Assembly: GCA_963556145.1 (NCBI GenBank)
Contig: OY744463.1
Coordinates: 4,588,001-4,652,000, forward strand
Direction of reading: 5' to 3'
DNA length: 64,000 nt
Source: Hygrocybe punicea
Lineage: Eukaryota > Basidiomycota > Agaricomycetes > Agaricales > Hygrophoraceae
Shown one piece after another: positions 32,798 to 46,103 of the stretch. Within the stretch, counting starts at the first letter, position 1, and every line of letters begins with the position of its first letter. Made by a program: the position numbers and the translations under genes. The notes beneath the pieces are model-generated. The model saw only the letters and a list, made by a program, of their open reading frames with translations, was not told the DNA's origin and made no database searches.

Positions 32798-35266
32798 CTA
32801 CTGATGAGCCTGCATGATCGCGTCGGGAATAAATGTAGCGGAAACCTGTTTTCCCCCGAACCAACGACCGTTTAGTCCCTGGATGGCATTCTTGGCGGAA
32901 TCAATCGAATCAAACTTGACATAGATCTCGCCCTATCGAGTGTCAGCCGTCGGTCGTGAAAGGCTATGAAATGTCAAGTTCACACCTGCGTTTCTTTCTC
33001 TACTTTGATCGCGTCCACTTCCCCGTATTTTTCTTCACATTCACCCTTGACATCCTCTGCGAGATCTTTGTCCCAGTCTCGTTCGGTTTCCCTATTTCAT
33101 TGATCAATGCACAACGATATCCTGAGAGCAAAGAAATGGACCCACTCTTCCGGATCAAACATGTTCTTCAAAAGCACAGACCGTGATTGCATCGCTTGAG
33201 GTATCGCAGGCTTCATGCTGGTTGGTAGAATGGGTTAATATGTCTGATAATCATCTGACAAGCACTTACACCGGCTGAGGTCGTGCTGGGGTAGGTTCAA
33301 TCCTGGCAAGTTTCTGCATTAGCGCCTGACGAGATACTGCGTTCAAGTTACCACCTAACACGTCATGTAAAATAAGCGAACTTAGAGGAATGACAAACTG
33401 ATGACACGCTCACCCCCAGCTTCATCCAAAGAATCTTGCTGAGTGTATCTGGCCGTTCCTTTCTCGTGCACCGTGTTTACACGCAACTATTAACAGGAGA
33501 CAGCATAAGTCACATGTGCCAAGTTGATGTATGATGAAATGCTCACGGTACGACCAGCAAGCTCAAAGCCTTCCATTTGTTCGAGAGCCATTTTGGCATC
33601 CTCCGCTCGCTTGTATCTATTTCACGATAATTATCAAATCGACATCGCTGTGAAGAATTCTGACTTACTGGACGAATGCATAACCTTTACTGCGTCCTGT
33701 CATGGGATCCCGGTGGAGATCAACAAATTCAAGTTCGCCGAAAGGTTCAAAAACCTGCTTAATATCGGATTCGGTGAGGTTGAAATGCAAAGAGCCAACA
33801 TAAAGTCTGTACAGAGGAAGGTATCAGTACCGCCAGCACAAACATCGGATTACCGCTCACTGCATTGCTCCATGTGGGGCGCTGACTCCTGGGGGAAGAT
33901 TAAGGTTCCTAATAAAGAACAAGTTAATACACCGTCGCAAATAAACGCAGAATCCTTACCCATCGCCTGGATGAAGTTTGTTTCTTTCTGATTCAGTAAG
34001 CTGCACCATGATAGGAAGACCCATTACGACAGTGCCACTAAGAGCAATCGCCTTTTCAACCATATCTATGGCACGGAATTCAACATAGCCAATGCTGAGA
34101 AGTTGTATAGCTGATGAGTAGACGAATAGTGTTCAAGTGAGTGTGACATACCCTTTGGAACGTCTTGAAAGCCTATCTGTAACAATTCTGGAATCCATGA
34201 CTGTGCCTTCACCAAGTTTGTCTTCAAAAAAGTAACCCAAATCACGCGCCGTGAGACGAGCGGCGAGCTGAGAAACAAAAACAGACCGCGCTTCAGAATC
34301 GTCTTCTTTTGGTTCGTCGGGATTGTATGGTTCTTCTGGTGGAGGTTCATAACTAGGGGAAGGCCGTCTTTAGGACAGTAAGACATTTTGTATATGGAAC
34401 GAGAAGAAAAAGACGCACTTTATGAGTGGAGGAGGGCTTTTCTTGTCACGCCTACGATCAATGAAGTGTACATCATCCTCCAGTGGAGAACGCCGGTCGT
34501 CCTTCCGCCCGTAATCTCTGTCCCTTCTGTATCGAGGAAGGTCGTCAAACTCATCACGAGGATCACGCGGGGGTCTAATAAGCCTATCAGCCTTGCGATC
34601 AGATTCACGCGAACGATCTCTGCGGTCAGAAGTCCTGCTGCGAGGACTATCCCTAGGTGGAGGCGGAGGAGGCGGGGGCGGGGGTAATCCTGCGGAGGGC
34701 GGAGGAGGAGGCGCAGGGTCCTCAATAGTTTCATTTGACTTCTTCCTCTTGGAGCGTTCTTCCTGATCACGTACATCAGGATACTCATCCATCTCGTCAC
34801 CTCTTTTTCGCCGTCGCTCCTTATCCTTATCTTCTCGATCATGGCGATCCCTGTCACGTTCTCGATGACCGTTTCGACTCTCGCCTGAATCGCGCGCCCT
34901 CTCGCCACGGTACACTCTATCGCGGCGTCTATCTCTGTCCCGGTCACGTTCCTTGTCTCGGTGGGACCGTTCGTGAGACCTGCTTCGTCTATCTCTTTCA
35001 CGATAGGCTCTTTCGCTCACTCGCTCTCGGCTGCGACTTCTCTTTCGTTTCTCATCGTTGTCGCTGCGTTCACGGTGCCGTTCACGCCTCTCTCGTTCTC
35101 TGGAGTGAGACCGGTGAGACCGTCTGGTCCTGAGAGTATCTGTGGAATGATTGCGAGATCTGGGGAACCATCCAGCTATTTGCAACAAAGGATGGTACAA
35201 AAAAGTTCTTACGCACCTGTATGTTGGAGAGTTGTCGACATCCATTTTACCATTGGGCGAAGACAT
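32798..35266 (-). CDS. RBM39: RBM39-like splicing factor (RS domain plus three RRMs)
   Basis: The multi-exon gene starts MSSPNGKMDVDNSPTYR and continues with an RS-type region (about 34750-35120) made of Arg/Ser/Glu/Asp repeats, then a Pro-rich stretch. RRM1 lies around 34000-34300 (ending MGLPIMVQLTESERNKLHPGDG-like sequence), RRM2 at 33600-33840 (LYVGSLHFNLTESDI, KGYAFVQYKRAEDAKMALEQ), and the C-terminal RRM3/UHM domain at 32798-33100 (NMFDPEE, ECEEKYGEVDAIKVE, GEIYVKFDSIDSAKNA, GRWFGGKQVSATFIPD). This is the CC1/CAPER/RBM39 architecture, acting in 3' splice-site recognition with U2AF partners. The final exon is missing in the duplicate at 21 kb. Confidence 0.9.
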
Positions 35267-35494
35267 CACAATGCAAGAGGTGCTTGTGAATGTTTACCTA
35301 AGCTTGCAAAAAAAAAGGTGTGCTTACGTACATAATTTGGATTCAGGACTTAAATATTTTCTTTACAAACTGGAAGTAATGGAGGTCCTTGAAAGCGCCA
35401 ATCTACATAGCGGACTACTCCAACAATGCTACCAGACTGATGTTGCAACCTCTAAAGAGCAGTCTCCAGAAACTACGGTGCCGTGTCTGATGGA

Positions 35495-36858
35495 TCACTT
35501 CAGCTGGATAGGACTTCCAACGAAGAAAAGACACATACAGTAATAGTACTCGTCGATCAATGGAACCCAATCCTTGACAAATGCACTAAGAAAACCCAGC
35601 AACGGAGCACGAGCTGTTCGGTCAGCAAACACTTCGAGTTTCGGCCTAGGGGGGATGATAAACATTCATCAAACAAGGGAAAGTGCGGCTGCTCACCGCG
35701 TGTATGATTCCCAAATGGAGCCACGCAACAGATACCATAGCATACCTCGATCTCTCCTAGAATACTCGGTACGTTCGAGGGCCGCAGATGATGGGGGTGT
35801 CCGACGAAGATTTCGGGAGACAAGCTCCATTACAAATGCCGTGATCAATGGGCGATTTGAATGTCGATCATAACTCAATAATGAAACTAAAGGAAAAAAG
35901 CTGAGTCCAGCCGATTCCAAAGAGATATCTCAATGCACACCATAAACCAGAGGCCGAAATATATAAATGATTTCAGAAAGCCAGTCCTGGGGTCCTGACA
36001 GAGGCCTGACGAGTGAAGTTGAAGGTTTCACGGATGACATAGTAAGAGCTTTCGGAAGGAGATAATCTTCTACAGATGTATCGGACCGACTGGGGGGTGG
36101 AGGAGTAAGGAGCGGATGTACTGGAAGTGGTACATGGTTGTTCCGAAGATGTTCGGGAGTGGCAGGGGGTGAAGACGCCGGCGATGATGGAGCAAGTGTA
36201 GGAGAAGATGTGTTGGATTGAGACGGTATTGAGGTTAGGTCAAAGTCCCGTTCAGGAATAGGAGGAGACAGCAAGGGCCGACGTGTGATTCGTAACAGAA
36301 GCAGACGCAGAAGAGCCCTGTTAACAGGAGGGTAGGATCCTCTGGTTATACGCAAAGTATTTGATAAATACGTACTTGATAACTTCCATAAGTAAGATAC
36401 CTCGCCATCTGTTCTTGGTGGAAACCTTGCGTCGTAAACCCATCTCAATTACGAGTTCCGTAAAACGAATTAATTCCAGAACTCTGGCAGCCCATTTATA
36501 TCGATTAGCCCTGTCTGACCATGCCCTTGTGAAACGAGTGTGCAATGATGAGGGTATGAGAGATTTATATTTTGGATTATTTCGGATCGTCCTTGAGAGG
36601 AGGGTATCATGGTACAGGCTCATCACATTGAGGAAAGCGGACACTATCGGTGGGTAATATTGCACTTTAGGGTAACGGCTCAAGACTTTAACAAAATCAT
36701 GACTGACGGGCTTCCGAAGCCAGCTCTGCATCCTTGAACCTCCCAGGCAGAAACCAAGTAAGTGACCTCAAAGACGACTCCAGAGACGAGATTGTAGAAA
36801 CATTGTTGACCAGAAAGGATTCATATCGAGCTATGGACGAGGACATGAACGCCATCAT
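35495..36858 (-). CDS. PEX16: peroxisomal membrane protein PEX16
   Basis: Five exons: 36708-36858, 36376-36643, 35941-36317, 35697-35886 and 35495-35645; about 378 residues. Key blocks are YESFLVNNVSTISSLESSLRS, TWFLPGRFKDAELASEALSA, LNVMSLYHDTLLS, RWRGILLMEVIKALLRLLLL, PLLSPPIPERDFD and the C-terminal APLLGFLSAFVKDWVPLIDEYYY. They match fungal Pex16, which inserts peroxisomal membrane proteins or acts in peroxisome formation from the ER. A Ser/Pro-rich insert lies between the halves. The last few residues are uncertain: after EYYY a GT could start a further intron, giving a stop near 35452 instead. It lies just upstream of the RBM39-like gene on the same strand. Confidence 0.9.
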
Positions 36859-37832
36859 GTACGTTGGCCTTGATGGCAGCCACCTCCAGTTTTTGCGATA
36901 GAGTCGTGAACTTGGGAAGATTACACGTGTGGAAGTACCGGAGCCGTTACAACCGTTTCAAGAATTCCTAAAGACGCCCGCGATAAATCTGGTACACGCC
37001 CAACAGCTCATCGCGGGCGCAAAGCTGCCCAATGCTTTCTCTGAAGAGGCATTTCCGCAGTGTGGATTTCTGGCTAATTAAATCAATTTGCGATATTCAA
37101 ACCCCAGGCCTCAGAAAATCTTGCCGACGACGGTGAGGAAAGTAGGACTCCCGGGACTACTCTACAGCTTAAGCTGACTGGTCTTCAGAACCCACCAAGT
37201 TGATAGTCACTTTGACAATGGATTCAGCACGCCGCGTTGAGGAAAAGAACTCCTGGCTTCTTGCCCGATTCGTTGTCAAGCCATGTACCAAGAAACTTTG
37301 CAATGTAATTATTATGGATGGCAGCATAATCTCCTCCGTCATCGTTAGCTGGACACCTGCGCGGCTTACCCACTCACCGGCGCAACATGTCTTCAAGTTT
37401 GAAAGCAACAACCTTGACAAAAACTTGTCTGTGTTCACCATCATGTCGATGCTAGTCTTGAAACTCCTTCACAGGTCCCTGTTCCATCTCCATCATGCCA
37501 CCGGCGGTCACCTTGAACTGGCTCAGAGATTACTCACTTGGTGTGTCCTGTAGAATCTCCAAAGTCGTTGTGTATAGACGTGTGACTTTGTGGCCGAATG
37601 TTCATGAATGCAACCCTCTTCGTGAGCTGTTTCGATGTCATTCAAGAGTGTCCGGAAAAGTGTGCAAGACTACTACAGCTCCTCTTCGGAAACACATAAA
37701 ACCTTCCTATATCAAGTACGGGGTTGATGGAGTAGCTGTTGATTGAGGAGAAGGAAACTTTGAATTAGTATAAATAAGATATAGGCTTACTGGGCATTTA
37801 CGGTCGTCGATGCTGCAATGCCAACACAAATA
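36859..37832. other. 974-bp region without assigned gene
   Basis: Between PEX16 (minus, start at right) and RRP36 (minus, end at left). There are open segments on the plus strand (e.g. FQEFLKTPAINLVHAQQL at 36955-37008) and on the minus strand around 37200-37560 (YIAKFLGTWLDNESGKK), which look more ordered than random, but I recognise no family and no full exon chain. Confidence 0.4.
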
Positions 37833-38875
37833 TTATTCCACCCTTCTGCGTTTACTGAACCTTCCACCTTCAATTTCAATCTCTCGGGAACCACTCTTTC
37901 CGCCACTACGTTGACTCCGTGCAAATGGTCTTGACCTTTTCTCCTTTTGACTGATTTTTCTTCGCTTCTTCTCAATTGCCTCCTTCACGGCTCTTTTCCC
38001 CTCAGCCGCCTCCAGCGCGTCGTACTTTGCCCGAACCAAGAGCAACCTCTTCTCAGCTGAATATTCGTTGTTAGCCTGGTGAAACAGCATGAGTACCACA
38101 ATACTTGCATTTTTTCATCCACCATCCCCGTTTCCCGCGTCTCCTTTTTTCTTGTTCCTCATTGGTAACCTTATTCAATGCCTCTTGTTCTACCTTATCT
38201 CGCTTGTCCCGATTCACCATACTCTCAGCCCTCTTCACGGCCAATTCCAATCTACTGACTTCCTGCTCCCGCTCGGCACGAAGGTCTGGAGGTGAAGATC
38301 TCAACAGCTGGCGCGCTCGCTTTAAATTGTCTCGGAGAGTCATGAGTTCGTTCGAGTGTAAGTCTGTGAGGAAATTGTATTGTTCCTGGAACTTCGTCGC
38401 CGAAAATGAACCGGATAATGGCAAAAATCGTGGATCCCGAGGTTGCTTCGAAAGTACTTTTGGTATTGTACGAATGGGCAAAATACGGTGAGACATACCG
38501 TAGTCTTAACTTCTACAACAGTCCTTTTTCGTGTCACAGGTCTCTTTGAGGTAACTTCAATTGGACTTACAGCCCATGCTCAATTAGTCACACCGAATGT
38601 TGATGAAGTCGTGTTACTCACGCATTTTTGTTGGACCGTGTGGCAAAGTTCCTGGGCTTCGTGTTCAACGCCGGTTGTCTTATATCTTTTCCTTCGAAAC
38701 TCGGCGAATCAGCTTCATCGTCTAGAAATGATTTCTGCAGAGGTTTGAAGCAATATTTCCAGTATAAATATTAGGAAGAACGCACCCTTTGCATCCCGCG
38801 GGAACTTCCTTGTCCATTTCTGCTCTCGTGTTCTCCCTCTTCACTCCCGCTGTCGTCCTCATGATGGCGCCGCAT
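37833..38875 (-). CDS. RRP36: rRNA-processing protein RRP36
   Basis: The start at 38875 gives an acidic Ser/Glu-rich N-terminus (MRRHHEDDSGSEEGEHES). Then come SFLDDEADSPSF, PRNFATRSNKNA and SPIEVTSKRPVTRKR in small exons. Next are the RRP36 core QPRDPRFLPLSGSFSATKFQ, YNFLTDLHSNELMTLR, the coiled-coil NLKRARQLL and a C-terminal Lys/Arg-rich region ending SKRRRVE. RRP36 acts early in 18S rRNA maturation in the nucleolus. The C-terminal basic tail is a likely nucleolar signal. Exon borders around 38460-38620 were not fully fixed. Antisense ORFs here are shadows. Confidence 0.85.
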
Positions 38876-38936
38876 TTCAAGTCTGAGTATTATGTAATGG
38901 TTTGACCGAAATGGAAGCAAAATACATGTGTAATAA

Positions 38937-41900
38937 TTATTTGTCTATCTCTTCGCTGTTACGCCGGAGGACGTAGCGGCCGTTCTGTAACCGGACGTCT
39001 GCAGCCAGTCCCCTCGAAGGTATACCCGATTTCCAGAGAGGCGTTATCCCAAACCAAGCACCCATTTTTGCGAACAATCGTCTCCGCCTTGTTGCCCCTG
39101 CGAGTAAAGGGTCCTCGAGAAGGCCCTCCCATTTATATTTCGGTCGAGCTTGTATGGACGCTTGGTCGTAGTCAGTGCCACCCCCAGTACCCATGGTCGA
39201 TGATCGCGGCTGTGTCTGGAGATCAACTTTTTGCATATCAAGTTCAGCTTCATCGCCACCGACGTGGAACAAGACACCCTTGAAATGCCTTTAGGACAAG
39301 GAGTTTCCGACGAGAGATGGACAGTACCTGACTGGATCCTCCAAATACAGTCTCATTCAGGCGAAGGTAAAGCTTATTTAAAAAGCCCGTATGGAAAAAA
39401 TACCCCCATTTTGGAACTTTGGATAAAAGACCCCTCTGAACGAGGAATGCTTCCAGCGCTGATCGTGGTAGAGGCGTGTAAGCTATCGATGTAGGATAGT
39501 GTGGATTGAAATCAGAAGCATAACGCCGGAGAGCTGGAATTGTGTTGTGGTTTCGCCTCCACAAGTCATCCTGGAGATGATTAGAAACCTCATTGAATAT
39601 CACTTGTGACGAAACTCACCCAGAAGATATACCACCACCTTGTCGCTTGCGAGGTAGAAACAGCAGCAAAGCGCTCATACGCAGCCTGGAAAACAGCTTC
39701 ATTGCTGGCTAGCAACTGCCTAACTCGTAAATCACGTTCGAATTGGATAGCACTTTCTGCAAGGCCTGTCGGTTGCCGTGGTTGGTCATACACAAATGCT
39801 AGAAACCGGTAGGTAAGAACACGGTCTTTTGCGCGAGCCTCCTTCCTGTGATGGTGGCGGTAGCTCGCCAATATAGCTTGGATATGTTCCAAGCCCTCGG
39901 AAATTCGATCTTGGTTGAGAGTTAAGAATCGTGCAAGGGACACGGTCAGGTCAAAATCTTCGTTCAGACCAATGACCCCACCATCAACCCGGACGTCTTT
40001 TGCGTATATCAATTCAACATCGAAGCCACTGGCCAGCTGAAAATCTTGCCAAATGAGATGTCCGCGGCGTTTGACGCGCAAAACGCAAGACTGGTAGCGA
40101 ATTGTTTTTTCCGCTTCATATCCGTTGCCGCAACACCAAAGCGAATAAGCACCGATTGGCTAAATTACGGGATGAATAAATCTTTAATGTTCATATGTTA
40201 CATGTACTTACGTGGATATGCTCGTACGGCCAAAGAACGGTGTGGCCATCCAAGGCTCTGATTGTCATCCGAATTTCCCGCCTTCTCCGGATGTCTGGGC
40301 TAGAATTCTGGGCAACATATAATTCAAAGTCCAATACTTCTTGAAGAACAGCAATCGGTCCGTGGTCGTATTTAATGACCTGTAATAATAATAATAGTCA
40401 CTCATAGCACCATCCCGATTACGAGTTACGAACAAGTGTGGGGGGAAATGGGATCCACCATGCATTGCCGAAAAACTTCGTGCACCCCTGTATTGCAGGC
40501 TCGCTTGGTTTTTTCCAGTAACAATCTGGACCAACGAAATGTTCCTGGATTATCCCTTCAAGATATTTGAACCAAGGTCGGTCAGGCCCATAAACGAGGG
40601 CTACAGCCTTCATGTAATGCAAGGAACCGACTTCTCGAAGGATCTGCGAAATGACCTCGTACACAACTAGAGTTTCTACTTGTAGCTGCTCACCTTCAAA
40701 TTCTCAACATGTCGCTCAGCCGGAGTGCCTAAAAAATGCACGAGATACGGCGGGTACTCAGAGTCTCCAGCTTGTGCATAGATCATACGCTGCTGTTTCG
40801 GAATTTGACACTCTGGACTCGTGAGTAGAAGTGTGGTAATGGATTCTTGCCATATCCGTCGCCGCGTATGCAACGAAGAGGCTGATAAATCCAAACTATT
40901 GAAGAAGGCGGGTTAATTTAACATAGCCATCCTTGCGCTGACGGTCGTTACCGAGGAGAAAAAATATCAATGCCTTTTGAATGAGTCAGCGTAAGGCCGG
41001 TCAAACCCAACGAAAACCCACTGAAGTCAATACGTCGTGCAAGTCCTAGATGAAAGAGCAATATTCAGTTATATGCTAATACACATCCTAAGTGGACTGA
41101 CGCTTGACAACGCGGTGCATCACGCTAAGATTGATGATCAAAAAATCTGGTCGGCAAACCGTCAGCGACATTTCTAACGTGCATAGACTGACGTACAAAT
41201 TGTGAGACCGTAAGTTATTCCGTAGATGCTGAAGAAGCTATGAACCCGAGCACACTGCAATTGATTGAAGGAACAAACGTATATAGGACTGGGCCATTGA
41301 TTATGTTCTGGCCAGGTATGTTCAGAGCAATCGCGAGAGCAACACCAGCAGTTGCTACGTAATTGAGTCTAGATATCCATTCACTCGCATTGTCAACAGG
41401 ATCCATGAAAGGCACGAAATAGCACTGGAGAACAAAGAAAAATATAGTGGAAGCCAAAAGGAGTGCCTGACGAGCGACGGCGAGGCGTGATCGAGGGAGT
41501 GATCGAAACAGACAGTTATCGGCATCAATACCAGCAATAATGAGCAGTGTGCTAAACTTTGCGAACAGATAAGTGGATTCGTATGTACCCCTATTCCGCC
41601 GAAAACCTTGAAGGATATTAATACGATTGATGTGGGAGGTAGAAGATTTACCTTTGTATAGGAATGAAAATGGGCCACGATCACGGTATAATAAACGCTG
41701 GTATTCGCGATCCATGTCACTGCTACTCCGTAGTTGGCCTAATTCAGTGTATGGATCAACTCTCGGTGCCGAGTGCCGGATAACTTGGTGTAGGCGAATT
41801 GGAAACCAGATTGTCAACTGGTAAATAGTGAGCAGTTATCCGCAACCATAAAATATGCTTACTGTCAGGACTATCATGATAGAAATTACAATGACGACAG

Positions 41901-43543
41901 GAGCAAAGTTTATCTGGTTCTTCGCCATAGTCGTCGTCCAGCAGAAATCCAAAGGGTCTCGAAACTCATCAGGCGGGCCCAGCGGAGATACAACGGGGGT
42001 ATTAGATGTCGTATTAGCGTAAGGATTGGGGACAACCCAGAGGCCTTGCGACCAAACGAGAACGTGGACTGCCAAAGTGCTGAGCGGCAGGTACATAACA
42101 GTCAGAAGAAAGCTAACGACTACGAGGCCCCACTTTCCGCCCTCGGATGCTGGAACTTGGAGACCCTCAATGATACTGTAGTGCTTGTAGTGATACGTTG
42201 CCTGATGGAAATAGAGGAGCAGGATGGCTGCAACGACCAAAAAGATGACGAGGAATAGCAAAGATTGCACCAGAGTAGAAGAAAAATTGAGAGCCAAAAT
42301 GTTAGGACTGTGAATAAACAGTTAACGGCTGACAGAGAGATTATATAAAAGACTGACATCTTCCCCAGAAGTAAATCCCGCCAATTATCACTAACGTTTT
42401 TCTGCCCAACTGGCACTATTGGCATGGAATAAAGAAACTCTTGATCTAGGTAGATAAAAGACTCACCAATGGTACTTAAGAGCAAGGCGAATACTTGGAC
42501 CGTGTTAAACAGACCTTGCAAGCTGTAGTATGAGGCAAAAGTGCTCGATCCCTGTAGGAAATTTTTGGCATTTATATAGAGTGGCGAACTGACGGTGAGC
42601 CTACGGTTAAATCAAGGAATAAGTTGACGATTGATTTCAAAATGGTACCGCGGTTTCTCCACGAAGGAAATGGCGAATTCGCTTCCAACTCCTCTATAGT
42701 CTGGCCGGAGACAGCCAGCCGGTCCATAGGAGGAAACATTAAAGGCTCTCTCGCCTTCCCCTTCTCCATTGAAAAGTGCGGAGCGTCAAGAGACGCAAGG
42801 TAATCGTCAAGTTTAGGAAGGTATAGCGGAGCAGCTTCACGAGAAAATAAAGTGACCGCCGGGACTGGGACATGTGGTAGGTGACTCCGAGAGCGATGAG
42901 CGATAGTCGAATTTGACTCAAGATATCTCTTGTGAGACGAAATGGTGTCTGTGGTATGGCCAGCATCTGGTGGATAACTGTGTAAAGCCTTAGCGAGTAG
43001 ATGTTCATGTTCTTGCCCATATCCGTAGATTTCGGGTTCACCAGACCCTGGAAGGTGTTTGTCAATGATAGTGCTGGAAGGTGATGTCGGAATAGTCGTG
43101 TTCGGATGGCTCGCCTCCGTTATGTCAGCGGTAACTTCAACCGGTTCTTTACTGGCATTCAAATTATCGTGGACATGCGTGTCGCTAGTCGTGAAAACTG
43201 AACGAGAGTTCAATGTCATGCGCTTGCCGTGGAGATGCCGGAATCGTGCAGGGCTTGGTGATGGTCCCTCCAATACACCCTGCGTGTACGTATCCATCTT
43301 GACTGAGCGCTCTGCACCCTTAGACGAGGATTCAAAAAGACCTATAAGATCTTTGACCGTCATAATGACATGGAAGAAGTTCCAGCCATATTTCACGGAG
43401 TCGCCAATAATGGCAAATTCCCACGTAACTGACACACGTGACATATGCAATTAAAGAATACTGAGTATTGAGGTGACGAGGAGCTGGATGGTTCGACTTG
43501 TCGAACACCAACTGTGAAACATACTTGAAGATGAGTTTTGCAT
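38937..43543 (-). CDS. very large multipass membrane protein, unknown function
   Basis: About 4.6 kb of many exons (likely more than 1200 residues), starting near MQNSSSS (43543) and ending YVLRRNSEEIDK. The first half holds a helix (LIAYVTCVSYVGICHYW), a Ser/Pro-rich loop, several helices around 42200-42500 and 41200-41700 (SFLLTVMYLPLSTLAVHVLVW, FFFVLQCYFVPFMDPVDNASEW, LNYVATAGVALAIALNI). The second half is soluble with AGDSEYPPYLVHFLGTPAERHVENL, GPDRPWFKYLEGII, RALDGHTVLWPYEHI and LTLNQDRISEGLEHIQAILASY. I recall close homologues across Agaricomycetes without function. It resembles no known transporter family confidently. Exon borders were not all resolved. Confidence 0.7.
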
Positions 43544-43697
43544 CGACAAGGTTGCGAGATAACGATAAGGATTTGCCTCTCCGGCCGTGACGTCACTGAA
43601 ACTCCTCGAACTCGTCTAGACAATGCATAAAATAAGCTGCAAAATCTTCCCTAGTGTAAAGAACCCAAGAACCCACAACCAATCCACTTACCTCTAC

Positions 43698-46103
43698 TTA
43701 GAGCATATTTCCCCGTTTTCTCTTTGCGCGAACCCACCACCTCCGCACCACAGAAAGGAACGCGAAAGTTGTCACAATGCAAAGTGCAATTACGATACTA
43801 AAGATATTATAAGGTCCGTGAGGTGTCTCTGGAGACGCGTTAGTGGGCATGGTGACATTGACTGAGAAAACACCTAGTTGAACAGGTGAGAAATCTGGAA
43901 GCGTTTGATTGACATTATGTTAAAACAAACCGATCAACACCTGGGAGCATGCTACCGCCATACTAATAATCGTGAGGGTCATAACAGCTTTATCGCTCCC
44001 TGATTTTATTTTGGCCACATTGATATCTAGCTGTGATAAGTAAGTGGGATGTGATTGGCTCAGCATGCGTTCGTAATGAGTTAATGAATGTTGCAGTGAT
44101 AGGATGTGATCTGATGAGCCGAAATATTGAACGACAACATTCGCTATAGGATAAGAGACACACCTTGTATGTCTCCCATGTAGATGGCCACCTCGACACC
44201 TCCCCCTTCACCCGCCCAATCTCCGAATCCGGAAGGACTTGGTATCAGCAAGCGTTTTCTAATCTGCGCCACGACTTCCAACTTGGTAGCAAGTAAACGC
44301 GTCAAAGAAGTGACAAGTCTTTTGGTCTTCGCAATTCGTCGCAACGTTGAGGCGGTTGAAGAAGACTTTGTACGTGAATCCCGAGAAACAGACACTAATA
44401 CCACCATAGAATGAACAAAGCGATGAAATCGACGTATGAATTGCAAGCTACGAGCTGGACGAGGAAGAGAAAAGCGTGTTCTGTTGGTAGCTGGTCCGTA
44501 CTTCTCCTGCACGGTCATTGATTCAACCTTTTCTGAATTCTGCGTCGTGGCGTGGTGAGGTAAAGCATCAGCCACCAACCGAGGTTGCGTTCTGGAGGCA
44601 GTCCGGTCGTTGTCTTCTGAGAAGACCAGATCCTCTAATTTTGAAACCTCCTTCTCAATCTCTTCTAGGAAGGGAAAGAAGGAGTCAACGATCGAGTCCA
44701 GAATGTCATGAGCGATCCAGTCTATGGGGATGAATCATCCACCAGCAAATCAGAATAAAAATGGGACAGGCCAACCTGATGACATATCAATCACTCGCTC
44801 TAGTCGAAGCACCCGATTCTTCACGCGATCTACGTGCACTTGCCGTCAAAGTAAATATCTCGAGCGACTGGCGTACAAAAAATTAATACCTGATATGTCC
44901 GTAAAGTGGAACTGAAATTGTCCGTCAGTATCATCAGAAACGATGAACGAAGCATCGCTCACGGTACAAATGCCTTCCCGGAATACAAGGAGATATACAA
45001 TGGATTCGCCAACTACGCCCTCACCGAAAGGATGGCAATCGGATTCTGCCATATCCTTATGCTGCCAGCGTTCCCGTGTCGTCTGACTTTCTATGGCACG
45101 AAAGACAACAAAGTAATAGCCAAGTCTTGAAAAAAGTTCCAATTTCTCACGCGGATCTTGGTATAATATGTCTTCCAGCGTCAATGGGTGCAAATGTAGC
45201 AGCTATCATCGATATATACCATCATGTATTAGGGTCGATTAATATCCATTTCGTCCAGTAATTGGGGCTTACCTTCCCAATGGAACGCATATCTTCCCAC
45301 CTAGGACTTGAAACGTCCAGCCACCACGCCTTACGCATACAATAGTCATTAATCTTGAGGGATTGATTCACGTCTGATGTTGGTTCCTTCTGTTTTCCTT
45401 TTGGGGGTTCAGGAATCTCACCAATATTGGTGGAGGTAGGTATTTGTATGTCATCAGATTGCATGTCGTGATGACGAGGACGTGAAGGATCAGGGAGATG
45501 GTCTAGAACAACTTTGTGAGCTCGAATCCGACCTTGATTGTGTCGAGCCTTGGTAGATTTCTTCAACGCATTATCCAATCGATCAAGAATCAATGGGAGC
45601 GAGGTAGTATACGTTATCCCGCGCTGATGACTTTGGACTGGACCATCACTTTCCGGTGCTTTTCCGACATAGTTATTTCCAGGCTCGTGGGTAGGCGGTA
45701 GGTACAGAGTGAATTCTCGAGGACTCTGTCTAGATTCTTCACGGGCCTTGATGCGAGCAGTGATGTCGCGTTCGGATTGCAAGCTATGGAGGTTGCTTAA
45801 ACTAGGACGTGGTCTCCGACGTCGATTGGGATGAGATCGAGAAGTAGTGAAGACTGAAGAAGACGTAGAGGATGAGGTGGAATGGGCTCTCGCCCAACGT
45901 GCGATCGCCAATTCAACGACGACAGTGATCGCTCCAAGGCGTCCGCCAGCCACAGAAGATGAGGAAGATGAGGACGTGGAAGGGCTGGAAGACCTAGCCA
46001 GAGGCGGCGGATGCCCCCTGTAAATATCGTCATCGTCGTTGTTCGTAACACCATGTTGATGGTTATCAGAGTCGTTCAGGCCTTCAGAGATTGTCGACGG
46101 CAT
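43698..46103 (-). CDS. CorA/MNR2-type magnesium transporter
   Basis: Exons 45273-46103, 44890-45202 and further 3' exons. The N-terminal half is a long Ser/Arg-rich cytosolic region. Then come HPLTLEDILYQDPREKLELF and LGYYFVVFRAI, and SIVYLLVFREGICTV, typical of the CorA fold; then DWIAHDILDSIVDSFFPFLEEIE. Near the 3' end are LSQSHPTYLSQLDINVAKIKSGSDKAVMTL, a first helix followed by IGLFSVNVTMPTN where the CorA GMN motif appears as VNV/MNV, and a second helix (FSIVIALCIVTTFAFLSVV) ending WVRAKRKR. Members carry magnesium at the plasma or vacuolar membrane. The 43.99-44.2 kb exon is needed to reach the pore segment. Confidence 0.88.

Noticed and set aside
34735..35335. Plus-strand ORFs of 124-132 codons opposite the RS domain
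   Set aside because: Arg/Ser/Glu-repeat codons produce long open antisense frames; the minus-strand RRM protein explains them.
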